From Candidatus Sulfopaludibacter sp. SbA3 (GTDB taxonomy: Bacteria; Acidobacteriota; Terriglobia; Bryobacterales; Bryobacteraceae): DNA of 64,000 bases. The notes under the pieces were generated by a model, which saw only the letters and a list, made by a program, of their open reading frames with translations, had not been told where the DNA came from and did not search any database. Position 1 is the stretch's first letter. Each line of letters begins with the position of its first letter. The DNA lies in contig CAMDCN010000001.1 of the NCBI GenBank assembly GCA_945890485.1, forward strand, positions 620,001 to 684,000, written 5' to 3'. Positions 19,201 through 28,491 of the stretch are shown here, piece by piece. A program made the translations under genes and the position numbers.

Positions 19201-19859
19201 AAAAGCCCAAGTCCGCAGCGGAACGGAAAGCACGCTACGCCGCTATCCTCGCTACCCTCGACGAACTCTACCCCAACGTCACCTGCGCCCTCAACCATCG
19301 CAATCCCTGGGAACTGCTCGTGGCCACCATTCTCTCGGCACAGTGCACCGATGAGCGCGTCAATATGGTCACTCCCGGGCTGTTCGCGAAGTATCCCACC
19401 ATGACCGATCTGGCCCATGCCCCCGTGGCCGAAGTCGCGGAAGCGGTTCACTCGACGGGCTTTTTCAATAACAAGGCCAAAAACATCATCGGGGCGGCGC
19501 GGCGGATTCTGAGCGAGTACGGCGGGGAGGTGCCGCAGAACATCGACGACCTGCTGACCGTCCCCGGCGCAGCGCGGAAGACGGCCAATGTCGTGCTAGG
19601 GACGTGCTTTGGCATCGCGAGCGGCGTGGTCGTCGATACGCACGTTTCGCGGATCTCGCAGCGGCTGGACTTCACGCGGGAGACGACCCCGGAGAAGATT
19701 GAAAAAGACCTGGTGAAGCTGCTGCCGCAGTCGCGATGGATCCAGTTTTCGCACCAGTTGATTCACTTCGGGCGGCAGACTTGCGTGGCGCGGAAACCGA
19801 AGTGCGGCACGTGCCGGATGGCCGACCTTTGCTATGCCAAGGACAAGATGGTCGCATGA
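19197..19859 (+). CDS. nth: Endonuclease III (DNA glycosylase/AP lyase)
   Basis: 220 residues from the ATG at 19197, which overlaps the previous stop. Nth removes oxidised pyrimidines and nicks the abasic site in base-excision repair. Family marks are NPWELLVATILSAQCTDERV, the helix-hairpin-helix LLTVPGAARKTANVVLG with the catalytic Lys, and VVDTHVSRISQRLDF with the catalytic Asp. The [4Fe-4S] ligands are Cys196, 203, 206 and 212 (C-x6-C-x2-C-x5-C). The usual GVGRKTA is GAARKTA here, a mild variation. The stop overlaps the lipoprotein start by 4 nt. Confidence 0.95.
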   Translation: MKKPKSAAERKARYAAILATLDELYPNVTCALNHRNPWELLVATILSAQCTDERVNMVTPGLFAKYPTMTDLAHAPVAEVAEAVHSTGFFNNKAKNIIGAARRILSEYGGEVPQNIDDLLTVPGAARKTANVVLGTCFGIASGVVVDTHVSRISQRLDFTRETTPEKIEKDLVKLLPQSRWIQFSHQLIHFGRQTCVARKPKCGTCRMADLCYAKDKMVA

Positions 19860-20380
19860 GGTGGGGCTGGTTGCTTTGCTTGCTCGCGGCGGGCTGCACG
19901 CCGCCGCCGCAGTGGTATCCCGTGCCGTACCAGCGCGTTTTGACGGTGGGGGCGGATCCGGCGGGGCTGGGCGAGTTCGTCAACTTTAGTCAGCGGGCGG
20001 CGCAAGAGTATGTAGTTTCGGACGTTCTGGAGGGGTCGCCCAACGATGTTTGGCGGTGGACGAACCAGAACCCGACGCTGCGCTTCTTCCTGCTGGAACC
20101 CCATGACTGGCAGTTTCAGGTGAACTTTACGCTGGCGGAATCGACGTGGAAAACCACGGGGCCGGTGGGGCTGCGGGTGCTGCTGAACGGCCAAGTGCTG
20201 GGGACGGCGACGGGGTTGGGGCAGGGGCGGCACGAGAAGAGCTGGGTGGTGCCGCTGGCGATGGTGAAGGCAAAGGCGGAGAACATCGTGCGCCTGGAAC
20301 TGGACAAGGTTCTGGTAGCCGAGGGCGATGGAGTGAAGCTCGGGATGATTCTTGAGGCGGCCGGGTTCAAGAAGCAATGA
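19856..20380 (+). CDS. Lipoprotein of unknown function
   Basis: 174 residues. The N-terminus (MRWGWLLCLLAAGCTPPPQW) is a lipoprotein signal with lipobox LAAG-C at Cys14. The mature part is beta-rich with VGLRVLLNGQVLGTATGLGQ and WVVPLAMVKAKAENIVRLEL, reminiscent of a galactose-binding/jelly-roll domain. It is translationally coupled to nth upstream and to the large membrane protein downstream by ATGA overlaps. Its partner could be that membrane protein; this is inferred from coupling only. Confidence 0.75.
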   Translation: MRWGWLLCLLAAGCTPPPQWYPVPYQRVLTVGADPAGLGEFVNFSQRAAQEYVVSDVLEGSPNDVWRWTNQNPTLRFFLLEPHDWQFQVNFTLAESTWKTTGPVGLRVLLNGQVLGTATGLGQGRHEKSWVVPLAMVKAKAENIVRLELDKVLVAEGDGVKLGMILEAAGFKKQ

Positions 20381-22578
20381 GTGAAGTGATCTATCTGCTG
20401 CTGGGGTGGCTGGCGACGGTGGGCGGGTGCTATGCGCTGGGGCGGATCTTGTGGTCGCGGCTCGGGCTGGCGATGACGCGGGAGGAAGAAATCGGCTTCT
20501 CGCTTTTGCTCGGGGCGGCGGAGTATTCGCTGCTGCTGTTCGGGTTGGGACTGGCGCATTTGTACTACCGGGGGGTATTTTTCGCGCTGCCGGTGGTGTT
20601 GGGTCTCGCGGCTTGGCGGCTGGGTTCGTTTTCGCTGTCAGCGGACCGCTTGCCTCCGTTGTCGCGGGGACTGCGTTGGTTGCTGCTGTTGCTCGGCGGA
20701 CCGTTTGCGGTGCTCTACCTTTCGAACGCGATGGCGCCGGAGATCAGCCCGGACGGGTCAACGTATCACTTAGGATTGGTGGCGCGGTACTACCGGGAAC
20801 ATGCCATGGTTCCGGTGCATACGAGCATCTACGCCGCGCTGAGTCAGGGAGTGGAGATGCTGTTCCTTTCGGCGTACGCGATTGGGCGGCATTCGGCGGC
20901 GGGGATGGTGCATGCCACGTTTTTGTTTTTACTTCCCTGGATGATGCTGAGTTGGGCTCGGCGGCGGGGCTATGCCGCGGCCGGGGTGGCGGCGGGTTTG
21001 CTGGTGTTCCTGTCGCCGGTGGTGGGGGTGGACGGGATTAGCGCGTACAACGATCTGGCGGGGGCGGCGGTGGTGTTCGCTGTGTTCGCGCTGCTGGACC
21101 GGTGGGACGAGACGCGGGAACCGGGTTTGCTCTACGCGATTGGGGCGTTGGCGGGGTTTAGCTATGGGGTGAAGTACACGCTGGCATTGGCGGTGCCGCT
21201 GGCGTTGGGCTGGGTCTTTTGGCGGGAGCGGAAGTGGCGGCCGGTACTGGTGGTGGCGGGGTGCGCGGCGGTGATGATTCTGCCGTGGATGGCGCGGAAT
21301 GCGGTGTGGTGGCAGAACCCGGTGGCGCCGCTGTTCAATGCTTGGTTCCCGAATCCGTACGTTCACCAATGGTTTGAGAAAGAGTACAAGCTCTCGATGA
21401 CGACGTATACGCTGCCTTCGCGGTGGATGATTCCATGGGAGGTGACGGTGCAGGGGCAGACGCTGGGGGGGCGGTTGGGGCCGGTGTTTCTGCTGACTCC
21501 GTTGGCGCTGCTGAGCTTGCGGAATGAGCTGGGGCGGCGGTTGCTGTTAGGATGGCTGGTTTTCACCGCTACCTATTTTTCAAACATTGGGACGCGGTTT
21601 TTGATCCCTGGGCTGCCGTTCGCCGCTTTGGCGCTGGCGATGCTGCCGTGGCCCCGGTACTTGTTGGGGGCGCTGGTGGTGGTGCACGGCGTGCTCTCCT
21701 GGCCGGACGCGATGACGATGTACGGCGAGCGGTACGGGTGGCGTTTAGAAAAAGTGGTTTGGCGGGAGGCGCTGCGGATCAAAGAGCCGGAAGAGTTTCT
21801 GCGAAACCATTTGGGGAGCTATCCCATTGCGCGGTTGATTGACGCCGAGGTTCCGGCGGGCCGGCGGGTGTTTTCGTTTCAGCAGATCGCCGATGCGTAC
21901 AGCCATGCCGAGATTCTGGTGGGGTTTCAGTCGGCGCAAGGCGAGATCCTGCGGGATGCGGTGGACAACGCCCTGCGGGAGGAGCGGAAGCCGGGCTTGC
22001 AGGTTCGCTTTCAATTTCCCGCGCGGCCCTTGCAGCAGGTGCGCGCGATGGTGGGCAAGGACTGGCCGGAGGCGCGATGGAGCGTACACGAGATGCGGGT
22101 TTTCGATGGCGGGAAGGAGATTCCTCGTTCGCCGCACTGGAGGGCTCAGGCGGATTCGACGACGGAGTTAGCCCCGTTCGCATTTGATAACTCGCCGGTG
22201 ACGCGATGGATTGCCGATGTGCCGTGGAAGAAGGGGCATGGGTTGACACTGGATTTGGGTGTCCCGCAGATGGTGGACGAGGTGGTGCTGGAGATGAGCC
22301 CGGACCAGCCGTGGGAAGGGATTGTGCTGGACGGGATTCCGGAAGCGAAGATTTCGGCGCGGCATGTGACGCCGCCGACGGGGTTGCGGCGGATTGCGAT
22401 GGAAGAGTTCCTGTCGCGGAACGTGCAGTACATCGTGGCGGCGAGCGATGAGTATTGGTATCGCGATTTGCGGACGCGGATGGACTATTGGGGCATAGAG
22501 GCAGTGGGGACACGGGCGAACCATACGCTGTACCGGATTCTGCTGCCGGGCGAGAACGCGAGGATAATAAACAGATAG
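20377..22578 (+). CDS. Large polytopic membrane protein, GT-C glycosyltransferase-like
   Basis: 733 residues with about 11-12 hydrophobic helices in residues 1-420. An early extramembrane loop carries LSNAMAPEISPDGSTYHLGL and YYREHAMVPVHTSIYAALSQ, a placement like the acidic catalytic loop of GT-C transferases. Later helices include LLGWLVFTATYFSNIGTRFL. The C-terminal ~270 residues are soluble, with a possible discoidin-like segment (LAPFAFDNSPVTRWIADVPW, LTLDLGVPQMVDEVVLEMS). A role in transferring sugars from lipid carriers is inferred from topology. The start overlaps the lipoprotein stop (ATGA), and the stop overlaps the kinase GTG by 1 nt. Confidence 0.65.
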   Translation: MSEVIYLLLGWLATVGGCYALGRILWSRLGLAMTREEEIGFSLLLGAAEYSLLLFGLGLAHLYYRGVFFALPVVLGLAAWRLGSFSLSADRLPPLSRGLRWLLLLLGGPFAVLYLSNAMAPEISPDGSTYHLGLVARYYREHAMVPVHTSIYAALSQGVEMLFLSAYAIGRHSAAGMVHATFLFLLPWMMLSWARRRGYAAAGVAAGLLVFLSPVVGVDGISAYNDLAGAAVVFAVFALLDRWDETREPGLLYAIGALAGFSYGVKYTLALAVPLALGWVFWRERKWRPVLVVAGCAAVMILPWMARNAVWWQNPVAPLFNAWFPNPYVHQWFEKEYKLSMTTYTLPSRWMIPWEVTVQGQTLGGRLGPVFLLTPLALLSLRNELGRRLLLGWLVFTATYFSNIGTRFLIPGLPFAALALAMLPWPRYLLGALVVVHGVLSWPDAMTMYGERYGWRLEKVVWREALRIKEPEEFLRNHLGSYPIARLIDAEVPAGRRVFSFQQIADAYSHAEILVGFQSAQGEILRDAVDNALREERKPGLQVRFQFPARPLQQVRAMVGKDWPEARWSVHEMRVFDGGKEIPRSPHWRAQADSTTELAPFAFDNSPVTRWIADVPWKKGHGLTLDLGVPQMVDEVVLEMSPDQPWEGIVLDGIPEAKISARHVTPPTGLRRIAMEEFLSRNVQYIVAASDEYWYRDLRTRMDYWGIEAVGTRANHTLYRILLPGENARIINR

Positions 22579-23543
22579 TGAACGGAACTGCACAACTGTA
22601 TTTGGGCGTCGATGGCGGGCAATCGAGCACTACCGCGCTGATCGGCAACGCGCAGGGGGACATCGTGGGCCGGGGGACGGACGGACCCTGCAACCACGTG
22701 AAGTCAGCGGCGGAGGGGCGGGAGAAGTTTGTCCGCGTGATTGGGGGGTGCGTGGCGCAGGCCTGCCAGCAGGCGGGGGTTGACGCGTCGACGGTTCGTT
22801 TCGAGGCGGCGTGCCTGGGTTTCAGCGGGGGGCCGGCGGACAAGGAAGACATTCTGCGGGAGATTGTGGCGGCGGAGAAGATGCTGGTGACGACGGACGC
22901 GATGATTGCGTTGACGGGCGCGGCGGCGGGGGGCCCGGGGATTATTGTGATTGGGGGGACGGGGTCGATTTCATTTGGCCGGGACGCGGTGGGGCGGGTG
23001 GCGCGGGCGGGAGGATGGGGGTACATCTTCGGCGATGAGGGCGGAGCGTTCGACATTGCGCGGCAGGCGCTGCGGGCGTCGCTGCGGCATCACGAGGGGT
23101 GGGGCGCGAAGACGATCCTGCACGACCGGTTGCTGGCGGTGACGGGCGCCAAGGACATGAACGAGTTACTGCACCTTTGGTACACGGACGAGTATCCGCG
23201 ATCGCGGGTGGCGACGTTTGCGCCGATGGTAGACGAGGCGGCGAAGGCCGGCGACCGGGTGGCGGGGGATATTGTGTCGCGGATGGCGCGGCAGCTGACG
23301 CTGCTGGCGATGGCGGTGCGGAATCAGCTTTTCAAAGAGGGCGATGAGGTGCATATAGCGCCGATTGGCGGCGTGTGGCAGAGCGAACTGCTGCTGCAGC
23401 ACTTCACGAATTTTGTACACGTGGTGGAGGGCAATCGCGTGGCCCCGCCGCGATATGCGCCGGCGGTCGGCGCCTTGCTCGAAGCGTATCAACTCGCGGG
23501 GGTGACCCCGCACTTGGCTAATGTCCCGGAGACACATAAATGA
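22578..23543 (+). CDS. BadF/BadG/BcrA/BcrD-type ATPase, probable N-acetylglucosamine kinase
   Basis: 321 residues from a GTG at 22578 (TAGTG overlap with the previous stop; AGGA upstream). The ASKHA fold is clear: the phosphate-1 loop YLGVDGGQSSTTALIGNAQG, the phosphate-2 segment MLVTTDAMIALTGA, and GGPGIIVIGGTGSISFGRD for adenosine binding. GRVARAGGWGYIFGDEGGAF is the eukaryotic-type GlcNAc-kinase-like signature. The best guess is phosphorylation of GlcNAc or another amino sugar during cell-wall recycling; the exact substrate is not shown by sequence. It ends in an ATGA overlap with the M20 peptidase gene. Confidence 0.8.
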   Translation: MNGTAQLYLGVDGGQSSTTALIGNAQGDIVGRGTDGPCNHVKSAAEGREKFVRVIGGCVAQACQQAGVDASTVRFEAACLGFSGGPADKEDILREIVAAEKMLVTTDAMIALTGAAAGGPGIIVIGGTGSISFGRDAVGRVARAGGWGYIFGDEGGAFDIARQALRASLRHHEGWGAKTILHDRLLAVTGAKDMNELLHLWYTDEYPRSRVATFAPMVDEAAKAGDRVAGDIVSRMARQLTLLAMAVRNQLFKEGDEVHIAPIGGVWQSELLLQHFTNFVHVVEGNRVAPPRYAPAVGALLEAYQLAGVTPHLANVPETHK

Positions 23544-24862
23544 GATTGCTTGGATTGATGATGTTAGCGCTGCCTTTGGCGGCCGCGGAGCCCGATTGGC
23601 AGACATTGGAGCCGTATGCGCTGAGCTTGCTGCAGCGGTTGATCCAGATTCCGAGCATTAATCCGCCGGCGGATACGAAGGCGGCGGCAGAGTTTGTGAA
23701 AGCCGAGCTGGAGGCGGTGGGGATTGCCGTGAAGCTCTATGACTCGGGTGATGGGAAGATGTTTAACTTGGTCGCGCGGATTCCGGGCCGGGACAAGAGC
23801 AAGAAGCCGTTGCTGCTACTGAACCATCTGGACGTGGTGCCGGTGGACCGGAAGGCGTGGGGGACGGTGAACCCGTTTGGCGGGGCAGTTAAGGACGGGT
23901 TTGTTTGGGGCCGAGGGACGCTGGACATGAAGGGCATCGCGGTGATGCACATGGTGGCGATGATTACGTTGAAGAAGATGAATCTGACGCCGGAGCGGGA
24001 GATTATCATGCTGGCTTCGTGCGATGAGGAGACGGGCGGGGAGAAGGGCGTGAAGTGGATGCTGGCGAACCATGCGGCGGATATTGACGCCGAGTTCGTG
24101 CTGGATGAGGGGGGCCTGGGGACGCGCGATGTGTTCCGGGAGGGGAAGCTGGTTTACGGGATTTCGGTGGCGGAGAAGCAGCCGCTGTGGATCCGGCTGC
24201 GCGCGGCGGGAACGGCGGCGCACGGGTCGCAGCCGATTGCGGAGAACGCGAATATGATTCTGTACGCGGCGTTGGCGAAGGCGATGGCGTTGCCCGAGGG
24301 TTCGAAGGGTAACGACGTGGTGGAGGCGATGCGGAAGGCGAGCGGCGGAGAGTTTGCCGAGGGTAAGTTTACGGCCGCGATTCAGAAGAACACGATGACG
24401 TTGACGACGCTGCGGAGCGGGGTGGGCGATCCGCCGAAGATCAACGTGATTCCGTCGGCGGCGGAGGCGACGATCGATTGCCGGCTGCTGCCGGGGACGA
24501 ATGCGGAGGAGTTTGTGAGTGAACTGAAGGCGCGGATCGCCGATAAGCGCGTGACGGTGGAGTTGACGAATACGCCGCCGGGGGATCCGGGGACGTCGAA
24601 CTACGACACGGGTCTGTTCAAGGTGTTGAAGCAGGTAATTTTGAAGTATCACCCGGAGGCGGAAGTAACGCCGATGTTGGTGCCGTATTCGACGGATTCG
24701 ACGAAGTTCCGGCACAAGGGTTTGCCGGCTTACGGGTTTACTCCGCTGGTGCTGCCGGGCCAGATTCTGGCGACGATGCACTCGGATGCGGAGCGGATTC
24801 CGCTGGACCAGTTCTACACCGGGGTCCGGATGATGTTTGACGTGGTACGCTCGGAATTCTAA
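23540..24862 (+). CDS. Secreted M20-family metallopeptidase
   Basis: 440 residues with a signal peptide ([20 protein letters not shown]). The M20 zinc ligands and catalytic residues are visible: [12 protein letters not shown] (His and base Asp), [10 protein letters not shown] (bridging Asp), [10 protein letters not shown] (catalytic Glu and ligand Glu), VLDEGGLG, and a C-terminal His in [15 protein letters not shown]. The dimerisation domain lies in the middle ([14 protein letters not shown]). These enzymes hydrolyse peptides or N-acyl amino acids; periplasmic location is likely here. Its stop overlaps pgk (TAATG). Confidence 0.88.
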   Translation: MRLLGLMMLALPLAAAEPDWQTLEPYALSLLQRLIQIPSINPPADTKAAAEFVKAELEAVGIAVKLYDSGDGKMFNLVARIPGRDKSKKPLLLLNHLDVVPVDRKAWGTVNPFGGAVKDGFVWGRGTLDMKGIAVMHMVAMITLKKMNLTPEREIIMLASCDEETGGEKGVKWMLANHAADIDAEFVLDEGGLGTRDVFREGKLVYGISVAEKQPLWIRLRAAGTAAHGSQPIAENANMILYAALAKAMALPEGSKGNDVVEAMRKASGGEFAEGKFTAAIQKNTMTLTTLRSGVGDPPKINVIPSAAEATIDCRLLPGTNAEEFVSELKARIADKRVTVELTNTPPGDPGTSNYDTGLFKVLKQVILKYHPEAEVTPMLVPYSTDSTKFRHKGLPAYGFTPLVLPGQILATMHSDAERIPLDQFYTGVRMMFDVVRSEF

Positions 24863-26031
24863 TGGCAAAACTGTCAATTCGTGACCTTAACCTGAACGGT
24901 AAGACCGTTTTCATGCGGGTGGACTTCAATGTGCCGCTCACCAACGGCGGCCAGGAGATCACCTCCGATAAACGCATTAAAGCTTCCCTGCCCTCGATTC
25001 AATACGCTCTTTCGCAGGGCGCCGCGTTGATTCTGGCGAGCCATTTGGGCCGTCCGAAGGGCCAGCGGAATCCGGAGATGAGTTTGAAGCCGGTAGCGGC
25101 GAAGTTAGCCGAACTGCTGGGGCAGCCGGTGGCATTTGCTCCGGATTGCGTGGGGCCGGAAGTGGAGGCGATGAAGCCGGCGCCAGGTTCAGTGCTGTTG
25201 CTCGAGAACCTGCGCTACCACTCGGCGGAAGAAGAGAATGATCCGGAATTCGCCAAGCAGTTGGCTGGTTTGTGCGATGTGTACGTGAACGACGCGTTCG
25301 GCACGGCGCACCGGGCGCATGCTTCGACGGTGGGGATGATTGCGTATGTTCCGCAGGCGGCGGCCGGGCTGCTGATGGATAAGGAACTGGAGTATCTGGG
25401 CAAGGCGACGACGGATCCGGAACGGCCTTGCGTGGCGATTATTGGCGGGGCGAAGGTTTCCGACAAGATCGAAGTGATCATGAACCTGTTGAAGGTGGTC
25501 GACCGGTTGATGATCGGCGGAGCGATGGCGTATACGTTCCTGAAGGCGGCGGGAGAGCCGATTGGGAAGTCGCTGGTGGAAGACGACAAGCTGGATTTGG
25601 CCCGGGACCTGATGGCCAAGGCCGGGGCGAAGCTGATGTTGCCGACCGACCATGTGGTTTCGGCTGAGTTTAAGGCCGGGGCGGAGAGCGAAGTGGTGAC
25701 GGTGATTCCGGAGGGCAAGATGGCTCTGGATATTGGTCCGGCGACGGTGGCGGCTTATGTGGATGTGGTGAAGTCGGCGAAGACGATCATCTGGAACGGG
25801 CCGATGGGTGTGTTTGAACTGAAGCCGTTCGACGTGGGGACCATGGCGCTGGCGCATGCGGTGGCCGATTCGGACGCGATTTCCGTGGTGGGCGGCGGCG
25901 ATTCGGAGAAAGCGATCAAGACGGCTGGGCTGAGCGATAAGATCTCGCACGTTTCAACGGGCGGGGGCGCTTCGCTCGAGTTCCTGGGCGGGGTGCAGTT
26001 GCCGGGAGTGGTGGCGTTGACGGATAAGTAG
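24862..26031 (+). CDS. pgk: Phosphoglycerate kinase
   Basis: 389 residues, the usual bacterial length. It converts 1,3-bisphosphoglycerate and ADP to 3-phosphoglycerate and ATP in glycolysis. Signatures are [20 protein letters not shown] near residue 17, the substrate loop [31 protein letters not shown] at the hinge, [16 protein letters not shown], and the C-terminal nucleotide loop [11 protein letters not shown] with [15 protein letters not shown]. The ATG overlaps the previous stop, an unusual context since pgk normally follows gap; no gap gene is in view. Confidence 0.97.
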   Translation: MAKLSIRDLNLNGKTVFMRVDFNVPLTNGGQEITSDKRIKASLPSIQYALSQGAALILASHLGRPKGQRNPEMSLKPVAAKLAELLGQPVAFAPDCVGPEVEAMKPAPGSVLLLENLRYHSAEEENDPEFAKQLAGLCDVYVNDAFGTAHRAHASTVGMIAYVPQAAAGLLMDKELEYLGKATTDPERPCVAIIGGAKVSDKIEVIMNLLKVVDRLMIGGAMAYTFLKAAGEPIGKSLVEDDKLDLARDLMAKAGAKLMLPTDHVVSAEFKAGAESEVVTVIPEGKMALDIGPATVAAYVDVVKSAKTIIWNGPMGVFELKPFDVGTMALAHAVADSDAISVVGGGDSEKAIKTAGLSDKISHVSTGGGASLEFLGGVQLPGVVALTDK

Positions 26032-26033
26032 CC

Positions 26034-28472
26034 ATGCACAGGATCGCGATTCTGGCTTTGTTCGCGGTGGTTTGTGCGCAGGGCCAGAATCGTGCTCCGG
26101 CAGTGAGTGGTTTGAGTCCGCAGGTTGGGTCGGGGCTGACGCGTCCGGTATCGGTAACGGTATCGGATCCCGACGGCGCGGCGAATTTGGGGGTCATTAA
26201 CGTTCTTGTTAATGACTTCCTGAATGGGGCGGGGGCGTGTTATCTGGCATTCGTCAGCCCAGCGAACGCACTGTATCTGGTGAATGACGTTGGCGACGGG
26301 TTGATTGGGCCGGTGGTGGCGGGGGTTGCGGGGTCGGCGGTCAACAAGCAATGCGCCATCGATGGCAGCACCGTTGCCGTGGCGCGTTCCGGCAATGAGT
26401 TGACGCTGACGGTGAACGTGACGTTTTCCGCTGCTTTTGCTGGCGATAAGGTGATTTACGTGGCCGCACGGGACGCCGTGGAGGCGGGGAGTGGTTGGCA
26501 GGTGATGGGCACTCATCGCGTGCCGCGGACGGCGTTGACTTACCCAACGGTGAATGGCATGACCCCGGCGGGGGGTACGGGGAGCGCGCAGGCGTTCACG
26601 GTGGTTTACCAGGATCAGGCGGCGGCCACGAATCTCAAGGCGATGCAGTTGCTGATCAACAGCGCTCTCGACGGCAGAGGGGCGTGTTACGTGGGCTACG
26701 ATCGCGAGGCGAACCAGATCTATTTGCTCGACGACGCTGGCACGACGCTCCTGACAGGAGTAACACCGGGGCGGGCAGGAGAGACGGGCAGCGGGCTTTC
26801 CGAAAACAGCCAATGCCGGGTACGTGGCGGGATTTCCCACGTGTCCGATTCCGGGGGTACGGTTTCGCTTACGGTTGGCATTGCTTTCAAGGACGGCTTT
26901 GTAGGCCGTCGAATCGCTTATGCCGGCGTCCAGACCATGGGCGGAGCCAATTCCGGGTGGCAGGCGCTGGGGGCGTGGGGGGTGACGGCGGCGCCGTACG
27001 TGGACGTACTGCTCTCGCAGTACGATACGGAACGAACGGCCGCGAACCGGCAAGAGAGGACGCTGCATCCAGGCAACGTCAACCCCGCAAAGTTCGGGCG
27101 GCTGTACAGCCGGAAGGTGGATGCCAGTGTGTATGCGCTGCCCCTGGTCGCTGGGGGAGTCGAACTGCCGGGCGGGGCGCGGCGCAATTTGCTGATCGTA
27201 GCAACCATGGGCAATTCGGTCTACGCTTTTGACGCGGACAATCCCAATCAAACGAACCCAATTTGGATGCGGCAGTTGGCGACTCCCGGGGCGGGGTCAG
27301 AGTTCATTGGTCCCTTGACGTGGGGGGTGCTGAGTACTCCGGTGATCGACCGGGCAAGCAATACCGTCTACGCCGTAGCGAAAACGGAGTTGGCAGGTAA
27401 GATTCGGCACGAACTCTTCGCGCTGGACTTGTCGACGGGGGCGCACAAGTTCAACTCGCCACAGGTGGTTACGTTTCCTTCGGCCGCAGCTCCGGAGCAG
27501 GACAGTTTCGCGGGGGCGATCCAGCGTCCCGGGCTGTTGGTGTCGAACGGGGTGTTGTATGCCGGGTTTGCGAACATTGTCCTGGATCCGAACGAATGGC
27601 GATCGCAGGAAGGATATCTGCAGGCATATAGCGCCACCGACCTTTCGCAACGCCTTGGCAATTTTCAGGTGACGCCGACCGGATTTAAGGGGGGAATCTG
27701 GCAGGCTGGCCGCGGGGTGACGGTGGATGCCGAGGGGAATCTCTACATTGCGACCGCCGGCGGAGAGTATAACGGAGTGGACAATTTTGGCGCGAGTATT
27801 CTGAAACTGGCGCCGCGAACCTTGGCACTGCTCGATTGGTTTACGCCGGCGAATTGGGAGACGCTGTACCACGACAATCTGGATCCTTCGGCGAATGGGG
27901 TGACGTTGATTCCGGGAACAGCGCTAGCATTCGCAGGTGGAAAAGAGGGCGTGATCTATCTGCTGAATCGGCTGAATATGGGGAAACTGAGTGCTCCGGT
28001 GCAGAGTTTTCTTTCGTCGGCCGGATGTGGGCATACGGACTGTGCGCAGAGCCTGGGCACAGCGTTCTGGAGCCGGCCCGGGTTGCCTGATTCGCTACTT
28101 TACGTTTGGGATCGCCGCGATTATCTTCGATCGTACCGGTTCGTTTCGGCGACGAGCCGATTTGAAACAACGGCATTGGGCGTGGGGACGAAGAAGCCGG
28201 AGACGGTGGGTGGCCCGAGTGTTTCCGCGTTTGGAGAGGACCCGAGGTCGGGAGTCGTGTGGGCGGTGACGGCGGACGTGGAGCCGGGGCCTGGAGTGCT
28301 GCGGGCCTATGACGCCGCCGACGTCCGACGGGAGATCTATAACTCTGAGAGTAACCAGGCACGGGATCAACTGGGTCGCTTCACGAAATTTGCCGCACCG
28401 GTGGTGGCTAACGGGAAAGTGTACGTTGTAACGCAGGCGAAAGAGGTTGTGGTTTACGGACTGTTGCCATAG
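26034..28472 (+). CDS. Secreted PQQ-like propeller protein with duplicated N-terminal Cys-paired module
   Basis: 812 residues with a signal peptide (MHRIAILALFAVVCAQGQN). Residues about 22-165 and 168-315 are two copies of one beta-rich module. Each has one Cys in GACYLAFVSP or GACYVGYDRE and a second in VNKQCAI or ENSQCRV, suggesting one disulfide per copy. From about 340 on, PQQ-like propeller blades appear (LLIVATMGNSVYAFDADNPN, NTVYAVAKTELAGKIRHELF, KVYVVTQAKEVVVYGLLP). No PQQ-dehydrogenase active site is recognisable; a binding or structural role is more likely. It starts 2 nt after the pgk stop. Confidence 0.75.
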   Translation: MHRIAILALFAVVCAQGQNRAPAVSGLSPQVGSGLTRPVSVTVSDPDGAANLGVINVLVNDFLNGAGACYLAFVSPANALYLVNDVGDGLIGPVVAGVAGSAVNKQCAIDGSTVAVARSGNELTLTVNVTFSAAFAGDKVIYVAARDAVEAGSGWQVMGTHRVPRTALTYPTVNGMTPAGGTGSAQAFTVVYQDQAAATNLKAMQLLINSALDGRGACYVGYDREANQIYLLDDAGTTLLTGVTPGRAGETGSGLSENSQCRVRGGISHVSDSGGTVSLTVGIAFKDGFVGRRIAYAGVQTMGGANSGWQALGAWGVTAAPYVDVLLSQYDTERTAANRQERTLHPGNVNPAKFGRLYSRKVDASVYALPLVAGGVELPGGARRNLLIVATMGNSVYAFDADNPNQTNPIWMRQLATPGAGSEFIGPLTWGVLSTPVIDRASNTVYAVAKTELAGKIRHELFALDLSTGAHKFNSPQVVTFPSAAAPEQDSFAGAIQRPGLLVSNGVLYAGFANIVLDPNEWRSQEGYLQAYSATDLSQRLGNFQVTPTGFKGGIWQAGRGVTVDAEGNLYIATAGGEYNGVDNFGASILKLAPRTLALLDWFTPANWETLYHDNLDPSANGVTLIPGTALAFAGGKEGVIYLLNRLNMGKLSAPVQSFLSSAGCGHTDCAQSLGTAFWSRPGLPDSLLYVWDRRDYLRSYRFVSATSRFETTALGVGTKKPETVGGPSVSAFGEDPRSGVVWAVTADVEPGPGVLRAYDAADVRREIYNSESNQARDQLGRFTKFAAPVVANGKVYVVTQAKEVVVYGLLP

Positions 28473-28491
28473 GCCGCCGTATACTAACGAC

